Source: Diplonema japonicum
Lineage: Eukaryota > Euglenozoa > Diplonemea > Diplonemida > Diplonemidae
Assembly: GCA_964019335.1 (NCBI GenBank)
Contig: OZ025751.1
Location: 62,001 to 126,000 of the forward strand
Direction of reading: 5' to 3'
Length of the DNA: 64,000 bases
Shown: piece after piece, positions 38,871-49,569 of the stretch
How the letters are laid out: each line of letters begins with the position of its first letter
How positions within the stretch are numbered: position 1 is the stretch's first letter
Translations under genes and position numbers: made by a program
Notes under the pieces: generated by a model
Seen by the model: the letters and a program-made list of their open reading frames with translations, nothing else
What the model was told of the DNA's origin: nothing
Databases searched by the model: none

Positions 38871-39958
38871 TTCCTTTTTTTTTTCTTTTTTTTTTTCCCT
38901 TGAGGGAGTATCCCCTTCTTCTCCTTTTTTTTTTTGTATTTAATATGTGTTGGAGAGAATTAAAAAAAAACGCGGGAGGGGAGGGGGTGGATAAAAAAAA
39001 AAAGAAAAAAAATTCTGGCAAGGTGTGTGCGTGTGTTGGGGAAGGGGTGTGAAGAAAATGGGGGAGAGGGTTTTGATTTTTTTTTTGATCGCACCTTTTT
39101 TTTTTTGTCCTCATCTTTTTTTCTTTTTTTTTTCTCTCTCTCTCTCCCCCCCCTTTTTTTCCCCTAATATCGACAAAAAAAAGGGGGGGATGAATAAAAA
39201 AATAAATATAAAAAAACCGCCCCGCTTTGTGTCATGTCATGAAAATTCATATCACCCTCTTGATTTTTTAAAAAAAGATTTTTTTTAAGAGGGACATAAA
39301 TATTTCATTCAAAGTTTGACTACAACACCACCGAAAAAAAGAGAAGAAAAAAAAATCACCACCCTATGAAACCCAGCCAAAAAAAAAAGAGAAAAGAAAA
39401 GAGAAAAAAAAACATAAAACAGATCTACACGCAGCAGGAAGCAGGGGGGAGAGGGCTGGGTGGGGAAAACAACTTGCAAATTGTATTCTCGGTGCCCCCT
39501 TTTATTTACCTCTCATATCCCATTTGACAGCCCCCCCTATTTTTTTTTAAAATCTTTTGTTTTCCGTTTCTTTCTTTGATTCAGAATGGGAAGATCGGAG
39601 AGATGAGAAGAAAAAGAAAAAAATAATTTTTTCACTTGCAGGGAATATAAAAAAAAAACTGATTTCAGCACCCTCCAGCCGCTTTTTCTTCCTTTTTTTT
39701 TTTTTTTTTTTTTTTCTGAGCGGACAAAGCATATAATGCAGGGCAAAAAAAAAAAGAGGCGGGCAAAGGGGAAACGTTTCTTTTCATTTTTTTCCCCCCT
39801 CCCCTTCCCCATCATCCATTCACCCCATTTTTTTTCTTTTCCCCTCAAATGTCCTGCGATCAATAAAAAAAGAAAAAAAAGATGCTATAAAAAAAAAAAA
39901 GAAAATAATAATAATAAGGCCAACATCAGTCAAACCAAAAAGAGAAAAAAAAAAAAAA
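38871..39958. other. Low-complexity intergenic DNA with a fragment of the dispersed repeat
   Basis: Homopolymers throughout. At about 39917-39930 GCCAACATCAGTCAAACC matches the first bases of the tandem repeat unit, suggesting a remnant. No gene seen. Confidence 0.6.
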
Positions 39959-41052
39959 TCAATTCCCATAATCGTCATACAACATAAACGAATCGCCTGA
40001 AGCCAGGCCTTCTTCCTGTTGAACGGGGGAAGAGGCAAATGTGGCTGGACCTGCTGGAAGGGGCTCAAAACCGGAAGAAGAGAAGCAAGGAGGGGGCCGG
40101 ACGTGAAAGCATGGTGGTGTCCACTCCGATGCGGTTGCGCTAAGGCAAGAAGGAGAAGGTTGAGAAGGCGGTGTTGGGGTCCATTCTGAAGCCCTTGGGT
40201 CAAGAGTCTTCTTCTTCTTCGCCAACCGTTTATTCAACACAGATGGGGGTACAAACTCTTGAGCAGTGGGGTCCAACATGGGGCTCCTGATTTTTTTTTT
40301 TTTTTTTTTTTTTTTTTGAAATACCTCGCCACCGGTTTGATAGGCGGTGTGAAAACCTGCGCTTTCGGATCGAAAACCCTGCTAAAGGGTTTGGCCGTTT
40401 CTTTCTTTGGTTCGGGTTTAGGTGACGAAGATCCCGTTTGTTTGATTTTAACCACTTTGAACACCCCTTGAGACCAACAATTTTGCACAGTAGAAAGCAG
40501 CCTGGATGGCTTTTCCGACTTCGCCCAGTCCAGGGTAAGATTCATTTGAGTCTTCGTGCTTTGCTTACCCATGGCGGTCATAAATAGCGGGTAGATTTCC
40601 AGAACCTCTTCCAAGGGCATGGATAGGAGGTCTTTGATGCCGTTGGCGTCTTTTCCTTTTCTTGTGAAGTGGCCGTAGGACGTTGAAAGTGGTGGAGTTG
40701 AGGATTTCCCCACCGGTGTTCGGTGAGATCTTGCCGATTCCGGTGAAGAGCAAAACGACATCGCTGGTGTTGTGCCCCGTGACCGTTCTAGTTTTGGGCT
40801 GTTCTCCTTTTCCTTTATCATGTTTGGGTCCCGCCGTCCTCTCCCCGCTCCCCATCCCCGTGATTCCTAAAAAAAAAAAAAAAAAGGTTTTTTTTTTTTT
40901 TTTTTTTTTTAAATAAAACTCCATACCCCTGGAACCCCCACAACCACCACATCTAACTCCCTGCCGTGCCCCCTGTGGATGATCCTCGCCTCCACGCCCT
41001 TTGCACCTGCCTCCGACGGCTGGCTTCTAATACTCGGTGATTGCCCGGTCAT
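39959..41052 (-). CDS. Three-exon protein with four PAM2-like motifs (331 aa), candidate poly(A)-binding-protein partner
   Basis: Exons: 40927-41052, 40325-40866 and 39959-40286; introns are 60 nt (GTATGG) and 38 nt (GTATTTC, 23 A, TCAG). The joined frame is 332 codons. The C-terminal third carries FDPKAQVFTPP (~207-217), LDPTAQEFVPP (~227-237), LDPRASEWTP (~251-260) and the partial LSATASEWTPP (~272-282). These fit the PAM2 consensus (Leu-Asn/Asp-Pro-x-Ala-x-x-Phe/Trp-x-Pro) bound by the MLLE domain of poly(A)-binding protein. The middle (residues ~110-165) is a helical domain I do not recognise. The rest is disordered and Ser/Pro-rich. A role in mRNA translation or stability is inferred. 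An upstream first exon cannot be excluded, because an AG lies just before GTGACGATG. Confidence 0.8.
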
Positions 41053-41413
41053 CGTCACCTCGATTTTTTTTTTCTTTTCCCCCTCTCTCTCTCCCCCCCG
41101 CCTCCTCCTTTTTTTTTTTTTTTTCCCTGAAAAAAATTTAAAAAAACACTGGAGATATGGGGGCAAAAAAAAAATAACATCGAAAAAAAAAATAAAAAAT
41201 GGGGAGTGGATTTTCTTATAAAAAAAAAGAGGGAGGGGAGTAGGGGAAAGGAAGTTACATTTTTTTTTTTGGGGAGGGGAGGGAGAGGGATAGAGAAGGA
41301 TAAAAAAAAATTATAAAATTCTAAGTAAATATGTTCCTCCACCACCCACCTCCCATTTTTTTTTTTTTGACAAAATCGAAAAGAGAAAAAAAAAAAAAAA
41401 AGAAGAAAATCTA
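41053..41413. other. Homopolymer-rich spacer
   Basis: A- and T-runs between the PAM2-motif gene and the pseudokinase. No gene seen; it may contain an untranslated first exon of the PAM2-motif gene. Confidence 0.5.
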
Positions 41414-43039
41414 TCATCTTGAAATGGTTATTGGAGCGGCACCAAGCATTTCGTCCTGAGGATGGGGCGGGGGTGGGGGGAAGAAATGGTAAGGCATCCC
41501 ACCACCCGTTCCCAAACCACACTGTTGTTGTTGTTGTTGCTGCTGCATCTGCAAAACCTGTTGATTCTGCTGCAACAAGGACACGATGACAGAGTTGGTT
41601 GCCTCTTGCCTCTCTGAAATCTTCAAAATGGAAGACTCGAAGGACTGCAACCGCTGCTCCAACGGAGATGATACACTCTGCTGCGCCGGCTGCTGAATAG
41701 ATTTCACAGACGCTTGACGAGTAAGCGGTGACAAACCCACCGATTTATATGAAACCTGCCCAGGAGAGAAGGTCCTGGTCCCCACAGAAGCCGCTTCAGA
41801 TTTCACTATTACTGGTGACTCTATAGTTTCAGAAGGTGACAGCACCAAATTGCTATTTAACGGCTGTGGTGGTTCAACCCTATTGATGAGCCCGGAACCT
41901 GCTGAAAATCTACGAGAGCTCTCTAAAGGGGACGGTGCAACCGGGCTGAAATGAGTACTCTTCCCGTCATCGTCACCATCAACAGCCAAATACGGGTGCT
42001 GCAACAGCTGTTCAGGAGCGGGGCGTTTTTTAGGATCCCTTACAAAGCAATTTTTCAAAAACTCCGCCAGATCCCCTGATATGCCTACAGGTAATTGAAC
42101 AGGGTACCCCTCGCTTAACATTTTCGCAGCAGATTCTCTGCTTCCCAAATGCGACCATGGCCGCTCACCCGTGTACAGCTCCATGGTCAAGCATCCCAAC
42201 GCCCATATGTCAGTAGATATCTGCGGATGGATGTCATTGTGAACATCTTTTGAAAACTCTTCTGGAGGCAGCCAAGGCCGTTCCTTCGCCAGCCACTCCC
42301 GTTTAACAGCCCATTGTACAATCGGGCAGGTGAGTTTCATGTTTTTCGTATTTCGGTCGTAAAATATAGACGTGGACCGGATGTACCCGTGGGCGGTGTT
42401 GTGGCTCTCGAGAAAATTCAATCCCTGGAGAAGGTTCCGGAGCAGGGTTTTCAGACTGGAAGGTTTGAAAGTCGCGCCTTTTGACAATGTTGGGAAGGAA
42501 ACGCTTTCCTTGTGTATCAAAAAAAAATTCGCGCCGCGCTTCTCGGTGAATAGATATTGCTGGATGTAAGGTGATGCGGGTAGAACGGTTAGTACATCGA
42601 CGGCCCAATGAACACGGCTCTCCAAAAAATGCCGTTCCGGTCGGGTCCCTGCTGACACGTCCACGGTGGTGGTGGTCATAACCTTGCCGTTGTCCATGCA
42701 GAGCCGTTCCCTTTGTTTCTGATGCCGTCGTTGGGACCGTGCGTGAAGGGTGTTGTTGTTGTTGTTTCTACGGGTGGGTTTTTTTTTTTGCGGGGTGGGC
42801 GGCGGCGACGCTACTACAGGGTCTGCGGGGGTGATACGCTCTCTCTCGGCTGTGCGCAGGCGGGGCCCTTTTGCAATCGTTTTGTTGTTGTTGTTGTTGT
42901 CGTCCGCCGTCTTCTCCTTGTCCGACCCGCACACGTGGGTGTCGATTTTATCCTGTATGCGGTCCCATGTTTTGAGGTTGTACTCCAGCATCTCCGCCAC
43001 CGTCTCTAGAAATTTGCTCCCGCTTAGGTTGTTGCTGTT

Positions 43040-43042
<3 letters not shown>
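41414..43042 (-). CDS. Protein pseudokinase with Gln- and Ser-rich tail (542 aa)
   Basis: The ATG at 43042 (MNSNNLSGSKFLETVAE) follows a long poly(A) run. An Asn-rich and basic N-terminal region (to ~residue 115) precedes a kinase fold at about residues 120-370. The C-lobe is clear: LLRNLLQGLNFLESHNTAHG, LPPEEFSKD (APE position), DIWALGCLTMELYTGERPW and FVRDPKKRPAPEQLLQHPYL. The catalytic loop reads HGYIRSTSIF instead of HRDLKxxN, and the DFG position reads TCPIVQW, so both catalytic Asp residues are missing. I call it a pseudokinase. The tail has Ser-Pro sites and a poly-Gln stretch (QMQQQQQQQQ, residues ~505-515), suggesting a scaffold. The family is nearest to STE/CAMK-like kinases. Confidence 0.85.
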
Positions 43043-43073
<31 letters not shown>

Positions 43074-43768
43074 TTTCCTTTTTTTTTTTTTTTCTTCTTT
43101 CTTTTATGTGGATCTTTAGAACCCTTCACTCGATACAGAGAAGCGAAGCTCAGCGAGCGCAAAAGTCCATATTGATGTTAGCATACAACGCATTCAGCGC
43201 AGGTATCCTGTACCCGATGGCTTCAGACGCGTACGAAAAGAACACTCACTAGAGGGCTGTCGGGGGTGATTAGTTGGTGTGCATTTACAAAGAAGCCCGT
43301 AGCCACATCGAAGAGAAAATAGGCAGCGACGAAGGGAAAGATAGATGTATTAAGAAGAGGGGAAAAAAAAGGGATGCGAAGGAAATAAACATCAACCTCA
43401 TCAAAAAAAAAAAAAAAAAAAAAAAAAACAGGTGAGGAGAGAAGAAAGAAAGAAATATGTAAGAAAGGAAAGTTTTTTTTTTCTCTTTCTTTTTTTTTAA
43501 ACCCCTTAAAAAAAGACCAACCAAGATGGAAAAAAAAAAAAAATTCCCCTCCCCTTATGTCGAATCGGTGTGCATTGTACTACCGGAGTTTATTTTTTTT
43601 TCTTTTTTTGATGGGAAGGGGGTATACTTTCTCTGGTCTTTTTTTTTTTTTTTTTTTTTTGTAAGGGTCAACATATACATTTCTTTTTTTTTCTTCTTTC
43701 TGTCTCAGGGTTCCTCCTTATTGGGTGTGCACACCAGCCAACCGTAACAAACAAACAAACAAACAACA

Positions 43769-43820
<52 letters not shown>

Positions 43821-43825
43821 GACTC
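43043..43825. other. Intergenic DNA with a complex island at about 43130-43335
   Basis: The island has ordinary composition. On the minus strand it can be read as FVAAYFLFDVATGFFVNAHQ before a stop, possibly an unrecognised exon or decayed gene. The rest is homopolymers, with a >45-nt A-run at 43770-43818. Confidence 0.45.
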
Positions 43826-45133
43826 TCACGAAAGCAGGTGAGAATACGTTTTCTGCAAAAGATAGGCTTTTGACAGCCACATGCTGACTGTGTCCTCGGT
43901 GGCGTCCTTTGTGGGCAGAGACCTCAAAAATGTCATCAGCTCATTGAAGTCACACCCCATTATCTGTTCTCGCCAGTGAAACAAAAACGCGGTGCAGACG
44001 TAAGTGTGAAAATCCCCCGAATCGGGGCCCTCTGCAAGGTAGCAGTCCCACAACCGTTTCACCGCGTCGAGGGGCAGCTCCCGGACGAGAAAGCACGTCC
44101 CCCATCGCCAGATAAAATCCCGGAGAAAATCAGCCCCGAGGGAGATGATATGCTGATGGAGCACAGCATCGGCCTTCGACACCAACAAGCTAACCCGCAA
44201 CGCGGTTTTTTGCACACCTGGCTGAGCAGGTATGTAATAATCCTGAACGTGATCCAACAGCGTCGACAACGACCAGTAACAGTCAGACTCGACCTGAAAA
44301 AGTAACGAGGGAGCGAGGTTTTCAAGCACCGATGAGACAGAACACACATTCGTGTGATGCAAAAGATTCGTGTGACAGATCTCCGAAAAATAAACAGCGA
44401 CAAACGGAGTGAGAAGCGCGTCCATTCCTTGAACATATCCGCTGCCGGGATGCCGCACCCCCCACAAATATAACACCCGGTGACATATTGCTTGTATCTT
44501 TAAGTCGCGAAAAAGTGGTTTTCCGGGTTGCATCCGTTTCACGTCGATGTGGATTTGCCGTGATATTCCGAGTTCGGTTCTATTGCTCCCCTCGTAGTAT
44601 TTGTTGCAGAGGCTTCTGTATTCTTCCGTTTTGTGCGATTCTTCCAATGTTCGGCGAGATTTTTTGGCGGGAATGCACCCGGTTAGCAATCGCCATACGT
44701 GGGCACGATACTTGTCGGGTACCCCTGTCCATGATAAGGCTCGCAGACAGTCGTCCCGGGAGCTGCCGATTTCAATTATATCTTGTGCTAGGAGGGTTTG
44801 AAATGTTTCTTCTGTAAGGGTTTGTGTGTAAATTGGAGCTTCTTTAGGAACGTCGGTCGGCTCGTCTTCTCCTTCCGATGCGTCTGGGAAATCTTCCTCG
44901 ACTTCGAATTTTAAGGAGACTTTGTCTTTGCTGACGTGGGCTTGGACGTCGCTTGCGGTTTTCACAGGCACACCATTTATTTTTTCCACGTTCCGCCCTA
45001 CCCAGCTGCTCACCCCAGCTTGTTCCGCGGGGGAGCCCGCGTCCACAGATACCAGTTTTATACCGTCAAAAACCATTCCGTACAGCTGCCCTGTTCGCTT
45101 TCTTGTAAATTGTACCGTGTTATCATTTTCCAT
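43826..45133 (-). CDS. PDZ-TBC domain protein, TBC1D22-like Rab GAP (435 aa)
   Basis: Residues ~5-85 form a PDZ-like domain (GMVFDGIKLVSVDAGSPAEQ, VEKINGVPV). The TBC domain spans ~130-410: WTGVPDKYRAHVWRLLTG, RQIHIDVKRMQPG with the catalytic Arg finger in IDVKR, and GYVQGMDALLTPF with the Gln finger in YVQG. Both fingers are intact, so GTPase-activating activity toward a Rab is likely. The RQIHID context and spacing resemble the TBC1D22 group, which acts at the Golgi. A PDZ domain in front of TBC is an unusual combination. The 5' end reads TTCAGGG, a run of A and ATG, a candidate acceptor plus A leader. The left end of the element at 45167-46210 lies 34 bp upstream of the ATG. Confidence 0.9.
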   Translation of the reverse strand: MENDNTVQFTRKRTGQLYGMVFDGIKLVSVDAGSPAEQAGVSSWVGRNVEKINGVPVKTASDVQAHVSKDKVSLKFEVEEDFPDASEGEDEPTDVPKEAPIYTQTLTEETFQTLLAQDIIEIGSSRDDCLRALSWTGVPDKYRAHVWRLLTGCIPAKKSRRTLEESHKTEEYRSLCNKYYEGSNRTELGISRQIHIDVKRMQPGKPLFRDLKIQAICHRVLYLWGVRHPGSGYVQGMDALLTPFVAVYFSEICHTNLLHHTNVCSVSSVLENLAPSLLFQVESDCYWSLSTLLDHVQDYYIPAQPGVQKTALRVSLLVSKADAVLHQHIISLGADFLRDFIWRWGTCFLVRELPLDAVKRLWDCYLAEGPDSGDFHTYVCTAFLFHWREQIMGCDFNELMTFLRSLPTKDATEDTVSMWLSKAYLLQKTYSHLLS

Positions 45134-45156
45134 TTTTTTTTTTTTTTTTTTTTTCC

Positions 45157-45159
45157 CTG
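45157..45159 (-). promoter_or_regulatory. Candidate splice-acceptor CAG with poly(A) leader, PDZ-TBC gene
   Basis: On the coding strand GTTCAG is followed by GG, a run of about 20 A and the ATG at 45133. It lies only 8 bp from the terminal repeat of the neighbouring element. Confidence 0.4.
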
Positions 45160-45166
45160 AACGGGT

Positions 45167-46210
45167 TATATGAGCTCGTCCGGGAAAAAATGTCAACAAA
45201 AGACCCTCCTATGCGGCGGAAAACCCCCGTTAAATTTCTAAGTAAAAAAGTAGTCCGACACCACTTTGTGTGCAGAAATGCAGTCTAAGCTTGAACACCA
45301 TATAGGTCAAAATGCTCGCCGTTTGTTTTATTTTTTAAAACGCACGTGCAAAAACATGTTTTTTAGAATGGTTTTTGGCAAACGATTCAATTTGGAAGTT
45401 ACAAATAACCCAGACTCCATTTTTTTTATTTTCGTTTTTCCGTGAAAAGCGACAGGAGGAATGGACGCAGATTGAAAATCTGTGAAACCTTTGGGGTCAT
45501 TTTGGGTGGGCTGGACTCTAAATCACTATTAAAATGGGGTGGGGAGAACTTACCCTTAATGTGCCATTTTGGCCTATTTAAGGCTAAAATCCCTTTAAAA
45601 CCCCTTAAAAAAGCAAGTTTTTCACTTTTAAAGTATTATGAGTGCAGAAGAAAAGGAAAAACCTCAGCAGATGGGTAGAGAATGAAAGTTTGACCCCAAA
45701 GATACCAATGTCGAAGCTCTGCATGAGCAGGCAAGTGTTAAGAATTGGTTTTTCTGAAAAAGGCCAAAATCCCTTAGGAGCCTCTTAAAAAAGCCAAAAG
45801 ATACGGTGTAAAAAACCGGATTTTCGGGGGCTATGCGGCGCCATATATTTTTCGCTAAGTACTTTTAACAGTAACCCGACCCTGGGTTGTACCCAGGGGG
45901 TCACAAGTGCGCTTGATCACCAATTTTATGCACCCTAGATGCTGCATTTTAAGCAATAAAATTGCATTTTAAACATTTTTCGCCGTTTTTCTGACCTCTA
46001 TTTTTTCGCCTCCCGGGGGCAGCCGGTTGCAAAGCCTGCCACCCTCATGGCAAAACAAGCATCGCAATTGAAGGAACGGCGTCATGTACACCATGTATGT
46101 CATCTTCCTATGGCTGCATGCTGCCCTTTTTTTGCTCAAATAATCAAAACAAGAAATTTTCGGAGGTGCCCAAAAAAGTGTTGACATTTTCGTCCGGACG
46201 AGCTCATATA
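45167..46210. mobile_element. 1,044-bp non-autonomous element with 31-bp terminal inverted repeats
   Basis: The termini at 45167-45197 and 46180-46210 match at 28 of 31 positions; the outer part is TATATGAGCTCGTCCGG and the inner part is AAAATGTCAAC. A TA target duplication is possible but the ends are AT-rich. The interior is unusually free of long homopolymers, has repeated CCTTAAAAAAG-type motifs and a pair of GCTATGCGGCG-like sites near each end (about 45210 and 45829, inverted). It encodes nothing recognisable. It differs in terminal sequence from the MITE at 21.8 kb. Confidence 0.85.
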
Positions 46211-47625
46211 GATTTTTTTTTTTTTTTTTTTTTTTTTGAAGACTGTTGTAGAAAAAAAAAAAAAAAATTGGTTGAGAGAGAGGGGGGGGGAAGGGAATGG
46301 GTTTTAAAAAGAACGGGAAAAAAAAAAAAAAAAAAAAAAACTGTCGTGACACTGTCGATTTGTTTTTTTTTTTTTTTCCTCTTTTTTTTTCTTCTTTTTT
46401 TTTTCGATAAGTTTTCCCGTTCATCATTAAAAAAAGGAAAACATATATGAGTTAAAGGAAAACAGAAGCAACGGGGAGCAGGGGGACAACAGGGAGGGGG
46501 GGTAGAAAAACATGGGTATGACCGATACAAATTTATGAAATGTGGAAGGAAAAAAAAAGGGGAGAAAGAACAAAATAGAATAAATAACATTCCGTTGTTG
46601 CATTTGGTGTGTGGGGGGTTTTTTTTTTTTTCTCTCTCTTTTTTTTTTTCTTCTCGCAGACACATATATTTTCCTTTTTCAGCTGATTTTTTTTTCCTGC
46701 CCCCTCCCCCCCCCACTCCCCTCTCTTCCATCTCTCGTGAACTATTTGTTTTTTTTCTTCCTCATTTTTTTTTTTTTTTGTTTACAATCAATTCCTTTTA
46801 ACTCTCAATGGCTTGAAGCTAAAACAGAAAAATTTAGATTCAATTCTGCAAATAATGGCACATACCACACTATTTATTATTATTATTATTTTACTCATTG
46901 GAAGCACATTGGACGTTACTGGAAAAGGAAGAAAAAAAAAAATAGTTCTATCAAAAGGGGAAAGAAGAGAGACTAAAGAAAGGAGGGTGGGAGGAGAGGG
47001 GGGGAAATATTAAAAAAGAGGTACCAACGAAACGAAAATTTTGAAAGCGACCGCCCACACTCACGTCAGACAACCGGACCACTCACTGAAAGAAGGGAGG
47101 GAGCAAAAAAAAAAAAGAAAAAAAAAAAGAAAGGAAAACATCTAAAAGATTGTACTCTTTGGTTTACATTCTCCTCCCATCCCCACTACTTTTGTTTCTT
47201 TCTTTTTTTTTTTTCTTTGGAGAAAAAAAAATTTGCGAAACAACTTTGAACGAGATTTAGGTCTCATCGCAAAAGAAAAAAAAAAAAAAAAAAAACAACA
47301 ACAAAGAAATAATTAGGAATATACCCTCCTATTGTTGAGATGATATCATTAATTTGCTTGTGGGAAGGGGGGGAAGGGAAAAAAAAAAAATGGAGAAAGG
47401 GAGAGCCTTACCTAAATAGAAAACAATTTTTTTTTCCCCCGTCTCCCCTTGGCGCTTATATCTCATATCCTTTCCCGCCCCTGGTGAAACATACTCCCCC
47501 CCCCCAACCCCCCCAACCACAAATGCAACAGAATATTCTGTAACCACACAGCCCGAACGGAAAGGTGGCGTGTGCAAAAAAAAAAAAAAAAAAAAGAAAA
47601 AGAAAACTATTCTTTTGAGATATGC

Positions 47626-47658
<33 letters not shown>

Positions 47659-47706
47659 GCTTAGGTACCTGTCCCGCAAGCCATTCGATGCTGCTCGTAG
47701 TTTCGA

Positions 47707-47737
<31 letters not shown>

Positions 47738-47742
47738 GTATC
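46211..47742. other. Low-complexity intergenic DNA, no gene seen
   Basis: Continuous homopolymer and purine/pyrimidine runs, with small ordinary patches at 46795-46925 and 47025-47090. No supported coding or RNA feature. Confidence 0.7.
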
Positions 47743-49509
47743 TTAGAAATCAAGTCCCAGATGAGGCTCTTCTCTCACAGGCTCTTGCCTCTCTATTATG
47801 TCCCTCAGGTGCTCCTCCTCATCCGTGAGCGATAGTTTGGTGGCGAGTAGCCTCCTCGCCTCGTCCACAGCCCCGTTCAAATATTTCTTCCCCACTTCAT
47901 TATACACCTCCCACTCGTTCAACGGAAGTTGGTACATCCACTCGCTATTGGGAACTGAGATGGTAGGTCCATCAGTATGGGAACAAGCCTCGTAGAGCAG
48001 GATGAGCTGGCCTTGGTAAGAGGTCTTCGTGAGTATTAGCTTAAATCGAATAAGGTGGCTGACCTCGCGGTAGATTCCCCCCGTGGCCACTATGGGGATG
48101 GATCGCGTTTTCCCGATTCTCTCGGCGATGGTAGCGTGGAGGAGCGACGGTCCGATTGTAGAAAACGATTTCAACTCTTCGCTTCCAAACGGCCCGCAAA
48201 ACGCCATTCCGGTCGACGCAGCAGAACTAAAATCACAGATTTCACTCGAAATGTCGAACAGCGCGAGAATCGCATTTACAGAATGCGACCCGCATTTTCT
48301 AGCTGCGTTGAATGATCCATATACATGATCGCCTTGAACCAAACCGATCACCCCGGATCGTTTTTCGAAGGAAAGCGTGACTTTTGAAATATATTCATGG
48401 AAGATGACCTCGTAGCGGAGAAGGTCTGATTTAATTTTGTTGTGGGAACCTATTAAGTTTAACAGAACGAACGACCCGGATCGTTTCGTCACGGATATGG
48501 GGAGAGTTGTCTCGCAAACGTTTGCGCTGTCGGGGTTTCGCAGGCTCGCGGATTTCGAGATGGTGTGGAAATCATTGCTGAGGGACTTTCCACCGTCGTC
48601 GCTTTGCTGACCATCCGCGTCTGTTTGTGAAACGTGAGTCACACTCTCATCATCCATGTCTTGCTGTTGCAAACACGTTCTTGGAAGATAGGATTTGTAC
48701 TCCTTGAGATTTCGAATAATTCTGGTGTACGCATCTTCAAGACCTTCTGGAAGAGAAGCGTCTTTAATGATTATCTCGGCTGAGGTCACGTCGAATCTGG
48801 AAAGAGATTCCGCGATGTTTTCCGAAGCTATGATGACCGATCGCATGTTTTCTTGTTGAGTTCTTGCTTCATTCGCAAACCGCCTTGTAAAGAAGAAATC
48901 CAGCAAAAAAACGTAGAATTTTGTAGCGAGCTCCGCGGCTGCCGACACTACGCTTTCCTTGCAAGGGGGTTCTTCGCAGTTCAACGAATTTGTCCTTACC
49001 TCCTTCGACGCGAAGATTCCCGTGTTGAAAAATCCAGTTCCCACCTGCAGCTCGAATTCTATGTAAAGCAACCATACAATGACTAGTGCCACGATGCCTT
49101 TCGACACTGCCTCTCTCACATTTAAAACAAGACACAGATCGATAAGTATGATAAAAAGTGGCCATCCTCTGGAACGGCCGAGCTCATTCACCACTCCGTT
49201 AAGGTCCAGCATCAGGAACACCAAGCCTGCTCCTGTGAGGACTGCTTCTATGAACGAATCGTTTACCCGCTTGAAGACCAGCAGGTAGAACAGGCATAGG
49301 AAGGACACAATGGAGCCCCACCCATATGCTGCAAGCCGAAGCTTGTCAAAGGAGTCAAAGCCGATTGGAAGAACCGTAAAGCTTATTACCGCCCCTACCG
49401 CACCCAATATGAACATCAACCTCTTCCGAAGCCTGGTCAGCTCGTTGTCAGAGCCTCGGACCGCACAGTTCAGCACCTTGTTCAAACCCTTTAACATAAA
49501 TGCCTCCAT
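47743..49509 (-). CDS. Six-span membrane protein with class III cyclase-homology domain (588 aa)
   Basis: Residues ~30-205 hold about six hydrophobic spans (for example LMFILGAVGAVISFTVLPIG and IVALVIVWLLYIEFEL) and a luminal Cys-containing loop (LNCEEPPC). A linker (~210-335) precedes a cyclase-homology domain at ~340-500. It starts SGSFVLLNLIG and continues with VIGLVQGDHVYGSFNAARKC, MAFCGPFGSE and FSTIGPSLLHA, the order seen in class III nucleotide cyclases of protists. The first metal-binding Asp (usually in a LFxDIxG strand) appears to be Asn (LLNLIG), so catalysis is uncertain. A receptor-like or regulatory role at a membrane is inferred. The ATG MEAFMLKGLN follows CTGGGTAAA; more upstream codons fall into AT-rich repeat. 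Confidence 0.82.
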   Translation of the reverse strand: MEAFMLKGLNKVLNCAVRGSDNELTRLRKRLMFILGAVGAVISFTVLPIGFDSFDKLRLAAYGWGSIVSFLCLFYLLVFKRVNDSFIEAVLTGAGLVFLMLDLNGVVNELGRSRGWPLFIILIDLCLVLNVREAVSKGIVALVIVWLLYIEFELQVGTGFFNTGIFASKEVRTNSLNCEEPPCKESVVSAAAELATKFYVFLLDFFFTRRFANEARTQQENMRSVIIASENIAESLSRFDVTSAEIIIKDASLPEGLEDAYTRIIRNLKEYKSYLPRTCLQQQDMDDESVTHVSQTDADGQQSDDGGKSLSNDFHTISKSASLRNPDSANVCETTLPISVTKRSGSFVLLNLIGSHNKIKSDLLRYEVIFHEYISKVTLSFEKRSGVIGLVQGDHVYGSFNAARKCGSHSVNAILALFDISSEICDFSSAASTGMAFCGPFGSEELKSFSTIGPSLLHATIAERIGKTRSIPIVATGGIYREVSHLIRFKLILTKTSYQGQLILLYEACSHTDGPTISVPNSEWMYQLPLNEWEVYNEVGKKYLNGAVDEARRLLATKLSLTDEEEHLRDIIERQEPVREEPHLGLDF

Positions 49510-49538
49510 TTTACCCAGTCGCACATCTACTTCCAACC

Positions 49539-49569
<31 letters not shown>

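Noticed and set aside
43128-43150. U6 snRNA-like ATACAGAGAAG
   Set aside because: The ACAGAGA core is followed by sequence unlike the AGC triad, internal stem-loop and 3' region of U6.
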